From the NCBI GenBank assembly GCA_964487355.1, contig CAZAPS010000006.1, forward strand, positions 1-63,542: a stretch of 63,542 nucleotides of DNA, written 5' to 3'. The stretch comes from JAXGYX01 sp964487355. GTDB taxonomy: Bacteria; Bacillota; Clostridia; Saccharofermentanales; Fastidiosipilaceae. Positions within the stretch are counted from its first letter, which is position 1, and every line of letters starts with the position of its first letter. This document shows positions 50,146 through 59,094 of the stretch, one piece after another. Below the pieces are notes generated by a model. It searched no databases and was not told where the DNA came from. It worked only from the letters and a program-made list of their open reading frames with translations. The position numbers and the translations under genes are program-made.

Positions 50146-52078
50146 AACTCGCGGATGACGTCTCGCTCGTGATCGGTGGTGGCGTGGTTGTCGGGTTTGT
50201 CGTCGGTGGTGGCGCGGTCGTCAATGGTTGTGTGAAAGCCGTGGAACCGGTGGCCGGCGAGTCGCCGGTCGGCGGACCGGGCGACGTCGCGGCGGTGCCG
50301 CCCCCTACCGGCACTTGCGCGGTTGTTGTCAGTTGTTGGGGTGTCTGCGCGTTGAAATCCGATCCATTGGTGGTCGCCCCCGTGCCGCCCTGCACAATCT
50401 GCCCCATGCCCGGGTCGATTGGTTGGGTGGCGGTGGGCATCCGCGTGCTGTCCAACAGTGTTCCGCCCGCCAGACCGTTCGGTCCCGAGTGGGGCGTGCC
50501 GACATACCAGCCTTGGCGAATCGCCACCGGCATGTTTTCTTCCTCGGTATAGGTCAGCGGCGTATAGGGCACCAGACGAACCGAGGTGAATTCCCCGAGT
50601 TCCTCCTCGTATATGAAGCGATGCAGGATCGGAATGATCTCATTGAAATTCGCGCGGATCACCCATTCATCATAATTGTCCATCCAAAAGTAGCCATCGA
50701 TCGGCACTGTGTTTTGTTGAATTTTATTTGATAGTTTGGGCAGTAAAGTCAAGCCCATCTGCGTCAATTCCGTGTCAGTCAGATTAGTCTCGACATGGCT
50801 CAAGGCGACACGCAACAGACTGAGCAATGTCCCGGCACTTGAGTTTTTTACCTTGTCATAGACCTTGGTCATGATTTCCTGTTGGCGTTCCATGCGGGCG
50901 AAGTCACTATCCAACTCTCGCATGCGCGAATAGGCGATCGCCTGTCTGCCATTTAAATGGACCGCTCCCCCCTCCCAAATATTGTCCACCCAATTGGTCC
51001 GATCATCCCATCCTTCATACACGGCGTTTTGCTCGGTAATCAATCGCCTCAGGTATTCGAGCACCTCCGGCTCCTCCGACAAAACCACATCGACACCTCC
51101 GACGGCGTCGATGATGTCCTCGGCGCCGCGGATGTCAAATTTAATATAGTCTTTAATATCCAAATGAAAGGTGTTGTTAAGTGTTTCGATCAGCCTAAAC
51201 GGTCCCGCCTGGGAGGCCGAATTGAGTTTCACCGGAGTGTCTGTGCCCGGCAGATAGACCAACATGTCGCGCTGAAAAGAGGTCAGCTTGACGACATTTC
51301 GTTTTTGATCGATGGTCGCCAGCATCATAGTGTCGGAGCGGCTGTGCTCTTCGCCCACCCCCTGCAAGTCCATGCCCATCAGCAGAATATTGATGATCTG
51401 TCCGTCGCGGACTTTGACCGGCTCGGGCGCCGCGGTGGACAACGTCTCACCCACCTCGTTGGTGACAATCACTGTGGTGTCGGTCACTCCGGTTTTCGCC
51501 TCGCCAATGACGTATCGCCATACCGCGAAGACAGCGATTGAAATCAACAGCACGAAAATTAAAAAAGCGGACAGCGCGCGGATGATTTTATCCGCCACAG
51601 ACAGTTTGGGCCTCCTGCGCCTGCGCGACCGAATCGCTTGCGACCGAACGGGTTGGGCGTTCGCCCTTCTTCTATCTGTCTCCATCGCGCCGGATTGGCG
51701 CGGACGTTCGCCCTGCGGTCGACGTTTGGGTGGTTGCCGCCGAAGACGCTCGTCTTGTTTCCCGCGCGACACTTGGTCGGCAGACCGCGAATCGTGTCCA
51801 ACCGCCACCGAGTCGACCGATGAGCCACCGCCTGATTTGGGGCGAGGCTGAGATCGCTCGACCGGACCGCGCCGAGATCGACCGGGTTGACACGACTGCG
51901 CACGCTCAACCGAGTGTGGACGGCCGGTCTGCCGTGATTGAGGGAGGGTCTTAAAATCATCTATCGGTGAAGCGTCTTCAAAGTCGGAAAACAGCATCTC
52001 CACGTCCGGCTCACGCTCATGAAGATGATGGTCCGATCGCTTATCATTATTTGATTGATCTGAGGATCTTTTTTTCAT
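50111..52078 (-). CDS. LytR-CpsA-Psr (LCP) family glycopolymer ligase
   Basis: 655 residues from the second ATG of the pair behind GAAGGATG. Residues 1-165 are cytoplasmic, disordered and very rich in Arg, Gln and Ser; the membrane anchor is at about 168-188. The LCP domain starts near 232: INILLMGMDLQGVGEEHSRSDTMMLATID, TSFQRDMLVYLPG, ETLNNTFHLDIKDYIKFDI and YSRMRELDSDFARMERQQEIMTKV, with the Arg and Asp residues that bind the polyprenyl pyrophosphate. The tail (about 580-655) is Thr/Pro/Ser-rich. LCP enzymes move the finished polymer from its lipid carrier to peptidoglycan. It is next to the polysaccharide run, so it is the likely final ligase. The long Arg-rich head is unusual. Confidence 0.92.
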   Translation of the reverse strand: MKKRSSDQSNNDKRSDHHLHEREPDVEMLFSDFEDASPIDDFKTLPQSRQTGRPHSVERAQSCQPGRSRRGPVERSQPRPKSGGGSSVDSVAVGHDSRSADQVSRGKQDERLRRQPPKRRPQGERPRQSGAMETDRRRANAQPVRSQAIRSRRRRRPKLSVADKIIRALSAFLIFVLLISIAVFAVWRYVIGEAKTGVTDTTVIVTNEVGETLSTAAPEPVKVRDGQIINILLMGMDLQGVGEEHSRSDTMMLATIDQKRNVVKLTSFQRDMLVYLPGTDTPVKLNSASQAGPFRLIETLNNTFHLDIKDYIKFDIRGAEDIIDAVGGVDVVLSEEPEVLEYLRRLITEQNAVYEGWDDRTNWVDNIWEGGAVHLNGRQAIAYSRMRELDSDFARMERQQEIMTKVYDKVKNSSAGTLLSLLRVALSHVETNLTDTELTQMGLTLLPKLSNKIQQNTVPIDGYFWMDNYDEWVIRANFNEIIPILHRFIYEEELGEFTSVRLVPYTPLTYTEEENMPVAIRQGWYVGTPHSGPNGLAGGTLLDSTRMPTATQPIDPGMGQIVQGGTGATTNGSDFNAQTPQQLTTTAQVPVGGGTAATSPGPPTGDSPATGSTAFTQPLTTAPPPTTNPTTTPPPITSETSSASSQLTFPVPPRD

Positions 52079-52232
52079 TATCGTCATCCTTCGTGTTGAT
52101 TTTTTTCACAGGGATAGTCATCATGTCACGAACTTTAGGTCTCGCGATCGACGCGACGCTTTGGCTAATCACCTCTTATATAAGTATTTCATTTATTAGT
52201 CAGTTCAATTTGTTTCAATAAATAGAATCGAG

Positions 52233-52241
52233 TATACCATA
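52233..52241 (-). promoter_or_regulatory. Extended -10 promoter of the LCP gene
   Basis: TGGTATACT on the minus strand (52241-52233). The -35 is poor. The leader is about 150 nt and contains a GC-rich TCGCG/CGCGA stem. Confidence 0.5.
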
Positions 52242-52280
52242 TATTACTAAAACTCGATATTGTCGGAGTGAGCATTCATG

Positions 52281-53882
52281 TCACCTTAAATCTGAGCATA
52301 TTCGCTCAGCGACCTTCAGACCATCGATCGCGGCCGACATGATACCTCCGGCATACCCCGCGCCTTCTCCCGCCGGGTAGACGCCCCGCACATTGGACAT
52401 CAAAGTTCGCTGATCCCGCACAATCCGCACCGGAGACGAGCTTCTTGATTCGACACCGGTCAAGATCGCCTCCGGCGTCGCGAATCCGGTCAACTTCCGT
52501 TCAAACTGTACCAGACCTTCTTTCAACGACGCGGTGACAAACCGGGGGAACAGCGAACCTAACAGGTATGGCCGCGCTCCGGGGCGATAGGTCGCGCCGT
52601 TTAACATTTCGGGGGCGCTGAGGCGATCTTGCAAAAAGTCGCCGACGGTCTGTGCCGGCGCGAAATAGTCGCCGCCTCCCGCGATGAAGGCCTGATTTTC
52701 CAATTCTTCCTGAAATTCCAGCCCGGCGAGCGCCTTTGTCTCCGCGCCAAAATCCGACGGATTCACGCCTACCAGCACAGCGCTGTTCGCCTTGCCGGAC
52801 GAACGCGCCTGACGACTCATTCCATTGGTCACGATCTTGTCGGCCGACGAGGCGGCAGCCACCACGAAACCGCCGGGGCACATGCAAAACGTGTAAACAC
52901 CTCTGCCGTTGGGCAGCCGCGCGGATAATTTATACGCGGCCGGCGGCAGATGTTGGCGAGCAAATGAGTCGTCGGTCTGTCTGTATTGAGCGCTGTTGAT
53001 CAGCGTCTGCGGATGTTCGATTCTCAATCCAACCGCGAACGGTTTGGGCGTCATCGCCACTCCTCTTTGTCTCAGCATCCTGACTGTGTCTCTCGCGCTG
53101 TGTCCGGTCGCCAGCACCAACTGTTCACAAGTCAAAGTCTCGGTCGATTGGTCCGTCAGGTTTTGAACCACGGCACCACGCAACGCCCCGCCTTTGACCA
53201 CGATGTCTTCCAGTCGGGTGTGAAAGCGCACCTCGCCGCCCAGCCGTTCAATGTTTCGGCGAAAATTGGGCATGACCTCGCTCAGCGTGTCGGTCCCGAT
53301 ATGGGGAGCGGATCGATAGAGGATCTCCTCGGGCGCTCCACACAACACAAATTCTTCAAGAATTTCTTGTTTTCGTTCACTTTTCACACCGGTCGTCAAT
53401 TTTCCATCCGAAAAGGTGCCCGCTCCACCTTCTCCAAACTGAACATTGCTATACCGGTCCAGACGACCGCCACGCCAAAATTCATACACCTTTTTTTGCC
53501 GCTCAACTACCGGCGAACCTTGTTCGATGACCAGCGGACGCAATCCTGCCCGGGCCATCAGCAAGGCGGCGAAATAACCCGCCGGTCCCGAACCGACAAT
53601 AATCACCCGGGAGTCTTTGCTCGCGGCGGATGTCTGCGGCCGAACCTTTACCCCACTAAGAGGCTGAAATGTTTCATGCTGTTCCAAAACCTGTAGTCGG
53701 ATGTTCCAAATAATATTCCCCCGCGATCTGGCGTCCAGTGACTCGCGTGTGATCCGCCAACGAAGTGGACGAATCGGCCTCGCCCGGCGATAGGCCCGTG
53801 TGGCGAGCTTGACCTCGATCGCGTCGCGCAACTGCTCCTGTGTGTATCCCGGAGGTAATTTCAGTGATTCAATCTCGATCAT
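52281..53882 (-). CDS. FAD-dependent oxidoreductase (COG2509-like)
   Basis: 533 residues. An N-terminal ferredoxin-like part (1-75) precedes VIIVGSGPAGYFAALLMARAGLRPLVIEQGSPV (FAD site). SNVQFGEGGAGTFSDGKLTTGVKS, VLATGHSARDTVRMLRQRG, GRGVYTFCMCPGGFVVAAAS and VRGVYPAGEGAGYAGGIMSAAIDGLKVAE complete a family of uncharacterised flavoproteins common in anaerobes. It overlaps the next flavoprotein gene by 14 bases, so both are made together. Substrate unknown. Confidence 0.88.
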   Translation of the reverse strand: MIEIESLKLPPGYTQEQLRDAIEVKLATRAYRRARPIRPLRWRITRESLDARSRGNIIWNIRLQVLEQHETFQPLSGVKVRPQTSAASKDSRVIIVGSGPAGYFAALLMARAGLRPLVIEQGSPVVERQKKVYEFWRGGRLDRYSNVQFGEGGAGTFSDGKLTTGVKSERKQEILEEFVLCGAPEEILYRSAPHIGTDTLSEVMPNFRRNIERLGGEVRFHTRLEDIVVKGGALRGAVVQNLTDQSTETLTCEQLVLATGHSARDTVRMLRQRGVAMTPKPFAVGLRIEHPQTLINSAQYRQTDDSFARQHLPPAAYKLSARLPNGRGVYTFCMCPGGFVVAAASSADKIVTNGMSRQARSSGKANSAVLVGVNPSDFGAETKALAGLEFQEELENQAFIAGGGDYFAPAQTVGDFLQDRLSAPEMLNGATYRPGARPYLLGSLFPRFVTASLKEGLVQFERKLTGFATPEAILTGVESRSSSPVRIVRDQRTLMSNVRGVYPAGEGAGYAGGIMSAAIDGLKVAERICSDLR

Positions 53883-55173
53883 AGTGTCTGATTATCCCTT
53901 CGCTCGCGGCCAACGCGCTGGCCCACGCCCAGTGTAGATTATAGCCACCACAGTCACCATCGATATCCAAAATCTCGCCGGCCGCGAACAGGCCCGGCAT
54001 GTGAACGGATTCCAGTGTGCGTGGATTAAATTCCGCGGTGTCCAATCCACCGGCGGTGACTTGGGCGAACGGGAAACCTTTTGTGTCCACCACTTCCATC
54101 GTCCAGGATTTGGCGGCAAGCGCCAGACGGTGAAGTTCTTTATCCGACAAGCGCCGCAATGTGAGTGAGCGCCCGCGTTTTGCGCCGAGCACCTCATTAA
54201 TGATTGTTTGGGAGACAGCGGCCGACAAAAACCCGCTTCCCCAGTCGTCGGCGGGCAATTCCGGCAGCACGTCGCGGCGCTGTGTTAAATAATCCGTCAA
54301 CTGATTGATTTCCATTTCCGGAAGCAGATCGAGTTCGACAGGCACCGATTTTGATTCTTTCAGACACCGACCGACCAACCCCGAGATGTTCAGCACCGGG
54401 ATTCCCGAAAGGCCATAGTCGGTAAACAAAATCTCACCCAGGTAAGACCGTTCACTCAACTGCCGTTGTCTTGTTGAAGGTCGAACCGTGATCTTGCCAC
54501 GGACTCTGGTGCCGGCCAGACGTTTGCGAGCCGGTCGGCAGATCAGTTGAACCAATGCGGGTCGCGGCGTGATCAGCGTGTGTCCGAAATTTTCAAAAAG
54601 CGCGTAGCCACTTCCGTCCGATCCTAATTTTGGCGTCGCCATTCCGCCCGCGCAAATCAAGATCGACTCACTCGCGCAGGCGGATCCGTCCGCCAAGGTT
54701 ACAACAAATGATTGACCCCCGGACAGGGTAAGGTCTCCCAGCCTTAATCCCGCGCTCTTTTCAACACCGACAACCTTGGCGCCGGTGCGCACCTCAACTG
54801 AGGACAAAGCCACTCGTTTCACCAGCGCTTCGCGAACCGACCGCGCCTGCATGCTGTAAGGGTAGACCCGTCCATCTTCTTCACGTAAGAAAAGCCCCAT
54901 TTCACGAAAAACTGAAAGTACTTCGTCCACACCAAAGCGCTGTAGAATCAAATCAGTGAACCAGACATTTTGGCCATGAAAATAGATTGATTCCATTTCA
55001 CGGTTGCTCAGATTGCAGCGTCCATTTCCGGTCGCCGTCAGTTTTTTGCCTAACGTGTCCTCTTTTTCCAACAACAGCACGCTTAATTTTCTTTCGAGCC
55101 GGCAGGCGGCCATCAGCCCCGCCGCGCCCCCACCTACAATGATCAGATCATATTTCGGTATCGACATGTTCAT
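53869..55173 (-). CDS. NAD(P)/FAD-dependent oxidoreductase (HI0933/BaiN-like)
   Basis: 434 residues. DLIIVGGGAAGLMAACRLERKLSVLLLEKEDTLGKKLTATGNGRCNLSN is the family's opening. ILICAGGMATPKLGSDGSGYALFENFGH and the end FAQVTAGGLDTAEFNPRTLESVHMPGLFAAGEILDIDGDCGGYNLHWAWASA are diagnostic. Relatives include flavoproteins that reduce unsaturated acids and others that act on tRNA or have no known role. A start two codons later is possible. It belongs to the operon that begins with the ABC transporter at 62352. Confidence 0.92.
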   Translation of the reverse strand: MNMSIPKYDLIIVGGGAAGLMAACRLERKLSVLLLEKEDTLGKKLTATGNGRCNLSNREMESIYFHGQNVWFTDLILQRFGVDEVLSVFREMGLFLREEDGRVYPYSMQARSVREALVKRVALSSVEVRTGAKVVGVEKSAGLRLGDLTLSGGQSFVVTLADGSACASESILICAGGMATPKLGSDGSGYALFENFGHTLITPRPALVQLICRPARKRLAGTRVRGKITVRPSTRQRQLSERSYLGEILFTDYGLSGIPVLNISGLVGRCLKESKSVPVELDLLPEMEINQLTDYLTQRRDVLPELPADDWGSGFLSAAVSQTIINEVLGAKRGRSLTLRRLSDKELHRLALAAKSWTMEVVDTKGFPFAQVTAGGLDTAEFNPRTLESVHMPGLFAAGEILDIDGDCGGYNLHWAWASALAASEGIIRHYDRD

Positions 55174-55239
55174 CTTTGGCCTGTTCCTTCATTTCCACTT
55201 CGTGTCCGTCAATTGGCGTTTTGGCCGGATGAGAACGAA

Positions 55240-55941
55240 TCATTTTTCGGTCAAATCACTGTGATCCAATGCCATACAGCGCCCCAGCTTGCTAATCGAT
55301 TCAGGGACAACCTGAAACCGCTTAGACACCGCCCGGGTCAGACGATGAAAGTCAGATTCGCCACCGGACACCAACTCCAACTCGATCTCCATAAAAGAAA
55401 GCTCGCGCGTCAAGTTGCGCAGCACGCCGCGGTCCAGCGCGACTTCCACCACTGCGTCGACGCATTCCAAAATCATGACACGTCGTTCAAAAACGGCGGT
55501 ATAGCGGCAGATCAGCGGTTCGGTCATCGACCGATACATCGCCTCGGAGACGGTATCGCGAAAATCCTTCCGGGTTTCGACAAAGCGGCTAATCGGCGGC
55601 GGTTCGGTCCATTCGTCCAAAGCGACTTCAAACTCTCGACGTCGATGAAGGCCGGCGGTCCCCTCATAAGGCAGATCCATCTTAAAGGTCAGCAGGACCT
55701 TGTCATCTTCGCGGCGCTGACGCAACACCGCGCGCGCGGCGGAAAGTGACGATGTCTCGGTATCATAATAAGCGCTCGCCATCGCCACAGGATTTTCAAA
55801 CCGGGGCTGCGCAAGTCGAGGCGCGCCCACCTCGTCTCTGAGATCGGCCAACAACTCCGACCAGTTTTCCGGACGATTCAGCTCGCGCCAGACCTCGTCC
55901 TCGAGGACGGCGAACTTATATTCAATCTCCACTGTCAGCAC
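55240..55941 (-). CDS. CYTH-domain protein (triphosphate tunnel fold)
   Basis: 233 residues; GTG start five bases behind GGAAAGG. LTVEIEYKFAVLED contains the E-x-E-x-K motif of the tunnel. YYDTETSSLSAARAVLRQRREDDKVLLTFKMDLP gives the conserved Arg/Lys strands. VVEVALDRG and FMEIELELVSG supply the acidic strands that bind metal. CYTH proteins cleave inorganic triphosphate or make cyclic or thiamine phosphates. The substrate is not evident. Its place between a DUF5711 gene and two flavoprotein genes gives no clear hint. Confidence 0.83.
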   Translation of the reverse strand: MLTVEIEYKFAVLEDEVWRELNRPENWSELLADLRDEVGAPRLAQPRFENPVAMASAYYDTETSSLSAARAVLRQRREDDKVLLTFKMDLPYEGTAGLHRRREFEVALDEWTEPPPISRFVETRKDFRDTVSEAMYRSMTEPLICRYTAVFERRVMILECVDAVVEVALDRGVLRNLTRELSFMEIELELVSGGESDFHRLTRAVSKRFQVVPESISKLGRCMALDHSDLTEK

Positions 55942-55973
55942 CAAAACCTTTCCAATTCGTTCGGCTATAGCGT

Positions 55974-57245
55974 TTAGTTTTCGATCAATCCGACACCCGA
56001 ACGCGTGACATAAATAATATCTCCGGCGGAGTTCAGACTCATTTTTTGAACCGGCTCAGAGACGTCCAGCGTCCGAACCCGGTCAATATTGTAACGATTC
56101 AACAAATAGATCCGAGATCCGCTCGCGATCGCCATGTACTGATCGGAAACCATCGGAACCGTGCTGTCACCTTGCAACGGCAACCCATTTTCCAAATCCG
56201 CCTGCTCGCCGGACAGCAGATACAGCTGCACGCCTTCACGTTCGGGGCAGACGCCGACAACAACCAGGCGCTCCCCCCAGCCAATCAACGAATGAATCGA
56301 ACTGAAGTTATAGCGCAAAACCGTCGTCCCATCGTCCTCGTCGTAGGTGAAAATCGCCTGCCCGTCGGTCATCCACAGCAAACTGTCCGCTGTGTGGACC
56401 AGTTTGGGCAGGGCGGCCCGAATATCCGGCTGCAGGCGCAACAACTCATCCCCCGGCTGTTCGCCGGTCAGTGTCAGCCGCAAGATCACTGGACGCGGAT
56501 TGGAACCATCGGTATTCATCAAGGAAATATCCACAAACTCACCTTCAGAGTTGAATGACGAACTCACCACATAACCGGAGTTTTCTGATTTTCTTGAACT
56601 CCATTCGAATATCTGATCGCCTTGCGGATCCAAGACTCTGAGCACGCCGCGCGTGTTATATCGATCCAAAATCAAGCCCACATGTCCTGAATCTCCTCTG
56701 GACACGCCCTGGATCGAATCATCTGTCCGCCCTTCATAGACAGGACCGCCGGCGGACAACAGACAGTAGTAGGTGCCGCCAAGGTCATAAAGCAGGGCGT
56801 GCCGGTCGTCCGCGATCACGCGCGGTTGGTTCATCGTCACACGGATGGCGTATTCAACCTGACCACTGATATTCAAGACCTGAACTTCGTTGTCCAAACA
56901 TTGGATCACCAGGCCAAAACCAAAAGGAAGCAACTCCCCCGATTGGGACGGGTCCGTGGCGAAACCTTCATGTCCGCCGCCATCGCGATCATCAGTCAAG
57001 CGATCTGCGCTGATCGATTTATCAAAACGCACGACAGTGGGCAAGAGAATCAGAGACAGCACAATCAACGCCGCGCTCAGCAAGACCATCAACCGGAGCG
57101 ACGATCGTCGGCTCTTCAGCTGTTTTTGCCGGTCTTTGTCGGACGCTCCGGGCTCACTGTGGACACCGGGCAGGCGCAAACCCGATTGACCGACGTTCGG
57201 CCCACGATTCTTCTTTTTTTCGCTTATTTTCCTGTTATTAGTCAA
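55974..57245 (-). CDS. DUF5711-family membrane-anchored beta-propeller-like protein
   Basis: 423 residues from a TTG that overlaps the stop of the upstream gene (TTGA). Residues 1-58 are cytoplasmic and basic, one membrane segment follows at about 60-80, and the rest is outside. Repeated strands with short turns (VQVLNISGQVEYAIRV, YEGRTDDSIQGVSRGDSGHVGLILD and LLWMTDGQAIFTYDEDDGT) suggest a WD40-like propeller. The pattern fits the clostridial DUF5711 family, whose function is unknown. Its gene is coupled to DUF4340 and the GldG exporter, so a sensory or scaffold role at the envelope is possible. Confidence 0.75.
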   Translation of the reverse strand: MTNNRKISEKKKNRGPNVGQSGLRLPGVHSEPGASDKDRQKQLKSRRSSLRLMVLLSAALIVLSLILLPTVVRFDKSISADRLTDDRDGGGHEGFATDPSQSGELLPFGFGLVIQCLDNEVQVLNISGQVEYAIRVTMNQPRVIADDRHALLYDLGGTYYCLLSAGGPVYEGRTDDSIQGVSRGDSGHVGLILDRYNTRGVLRVLDPQGDQIFEWSSRKSENSGYVVSSSFNSEGEFVDISLMNTDGSNPRPVILRLTLTGEQPGDELLRLQPDIRAALPKLVHTADSLLWMTDGQAIFTYDEDDGTTVLRYNFSSIHSLIGWGERLVVVGVCPEREGVQLYLLSGEQADLENGLPLQGDSTVPMVSDQYMAIASGSRIYLLNRYNIDRVRTLDVSEPVQKMSLNSAGDIIYVTRSGVGLIEN

Positions 57246-59044
57246 TCCGAGCCATCGTCCTTCAGTCGTTCCTTGAGTTTCCACAACGATAAAAGAATAC
57301 CATAATTTCCTGTTTCTTCGCTTACAAGCACGTCTCGAGAACAATACAAACCGCTATACTGATCGTCCACAAAAATATAATAGGTATATTCATCTCTGGT
57401 CATCAATGAGACGTTCCTCACGCTTGTCCGCCACTCCCCTTCGTTTTGATACACAATGGTGAACGAATGCTTGAATTGATCGTCATTGGGCGGTGTCGTG
57501 TCCACACCGGAAGCCTCGATGCTGTTGATCGAACGATAAAGCTGTTTGAAATAATGATAGCCGTTATCATCTTGGATGTCAGCGTCCTGTCCATTGAAAA
57601 AATATTCCATCGCCTGGCTTCCGACCGCGTTTTCACCGGAGACGTCATTATGGCGCACCTGGCAATCGTCTTGGCCGATCGGCAGGTCCAAAATGATTTC
57701 ACTGACCGAAGTCAATGGAATCTGAAACGGTCTGCGTTCAATCAAATCAATCAAACGCATGTCCATCATCTGCGCGACGTCTTTTTTACAGATAAAAACA
57801 GCGTTCAATCTGCTGCTCCAGGCGTAGATCGTATCGGCCGACGCGTCGTCACCAAACAATACTTCCTCGGTAAATGGCTGCCCATTGACATCGGCGCCGA
57901 TCAGGGAGAAAGAATACGTCGGATCCCCAAGCCCATATAGATCGAGAGACTGAGGGCCAACCTCGACAAAAGATTGAGCCTCAAGTGAAGTCAATTCGAG
58001 AATCAACGCGTAAAGCGTGTAGTTATTCGCGCCAATTTGAATCGGGCGCACAATGCTCCAGACACTCGGTTTGTCGTCTGAACCCAGCACCAAAAAACTG
58101 GGCTCGGGCGTGGTCGGTCCGGCGGTGATCAGCGACTCGGGCAAGGTGATGCCATATTCGGCGCTTGGTGAGCCATAGACACTCGGCCCGGAAAACAAGT
58201 CGTCTTTCGGGTCGATCGCCTCACTTGTCCGCTCCACTGTCGTCTCGCTCGCTACCTGCGCCTCGGCCGAGTCACTTGAATCGTCCGCCACCTCTTCGTC
58301 TTCATCAGCCGGATCCTCCTCATTCCCATCACCAATTCTCTTGGCCTCCAAGGTCAGGCCATCAGATTGACGATACAGTTGCAGATCCGTGATCGCGTAT
58401 ATGGGGGTCAATATGACCGAACGATTCAACTGTTCCAGAGGGTCACGCCATAAATCCTTAAAAATATAGTTAATTTTCCAGTAATCCGACTCACCTTTGA
58501 AAACCGCGTAACAAGAATCATCCGCCTCTTCAGCCTGGCTCAGCGACAGCTCACGTATGGTACCGTCGGTCAACCGCCAGGTCAGCGAAAAACGAGGATG
58601 CTCCAGAGCGGCCATCGCCATTTTGTACACGTCCTCTTCAGGCTCGTCTCCCACCTCTGATTGGTCCGGCGGCGTCCGCTCTTTTGAAGTCTGGGTCAAA
58701 GGCAGGGCGCGAATGGATAAAAATCGATTCGCCCAGGAAGAGACCGCTTTCGCGTCGATACCACTGAGAGCGGGTTCAACCATCTGCCAGACGGCAGTGC
58801 CCTGGTGATCCGGCACAAAACGAATCACTTCGTCGCCATCGCGTAGCGTCAACTCCTCAACGCCGTCGACGCGATAGTCCACAATTTGTTCGTATTTCGA
58901 TGTGTCAACTTCTTGACTTTCGGTTGAGGTGTCAGATGTCGTGGGACGATTCTCCGGATCGATACCAAGCAGTTGGTACATTGTCACAAGCGCGATAAGA
59001 GTCGCGACAACCACCGCCGCCGCCACCACCGATCGTGATTTCAT
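57242..59044 (-). CDS. DUF4340-domain membrane-anchored protein
   Basis: 600 residues from the ATG behind AAGGAGGTGATCGACAAT. One N-terminal membrane segment (residues 5-25), then an outside part. VDYRVDGVEELTLRDGDEVIRFV, VWQMVEPALSGIDAKAVSSWANRFLSI and LYGLGDPTYSFSLIGADVNGQPFTEEVLFGDDASADTIYAW are typical of DUF4340, which repeats this unit twice. The middle (about 300-370) is a Glu/Asp/Ser-rich linker. DUF4340 genes nearly always follow GldG/ABC genes, as here (50 bases), and the two products are thought to act together at the membrane. Function unknown. Confidence 0.85.
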   Translation of the reverse strand: MKSRSVVAAAVVVATLIALVTMYQLLGIDPENRPTTSDTSTESQEVDTSKYEQIVDYRVDGVEELTLRDGDEVIRFVPDHQGTAVWQMVEPALSGIDAKAVSSWANRFLSIRALPLTQTSKERTPPDQSEVGDEPEEDVYKMAMAALEHPRFSLTWRLTDGTIRELSLSQAEEADDSCYAVFKGESDYWKINYIFKDLWRDPLEQLNRSVILTPIYAITDLQLYRQSDGLTLEAKRIGDGNEEDPADEDEEVADDSSDSAEAQVASETTVERTSEAIDPKDDLFSGPSVYGSPSAEYGITLPESLITAGPTTPEPSFLVLGSDDKPSVWSIVRPIQIGANNYTLYALILELTSLEAQSFVEVGPQSLDLYGLGDPTYSFSLIGADVNGQPFTEEVLFGDDASADTIYAWSSRLNAVFICKKDVAQMMDMRLIDLIERRPFQIPLTSVSEIILDLPIGQDDCQVRHNDVSGENAVGSQAMEYFFNGQDADIQDDNGYHYFKQLYRSINSIEASGVDTTPPNDDQFKHSFTIVYQNEGEWRTSVRNVSLMTRDEYTYYIFVDDQYSGLYCSRDVLVSEETGNYGILLSLWKLKERLKDDGSD

Positions 59045-59094
59045 ATTGTCGATCACCTCCTTAAACGCCACACCAAAAAGTCGAGCGATTAGGG

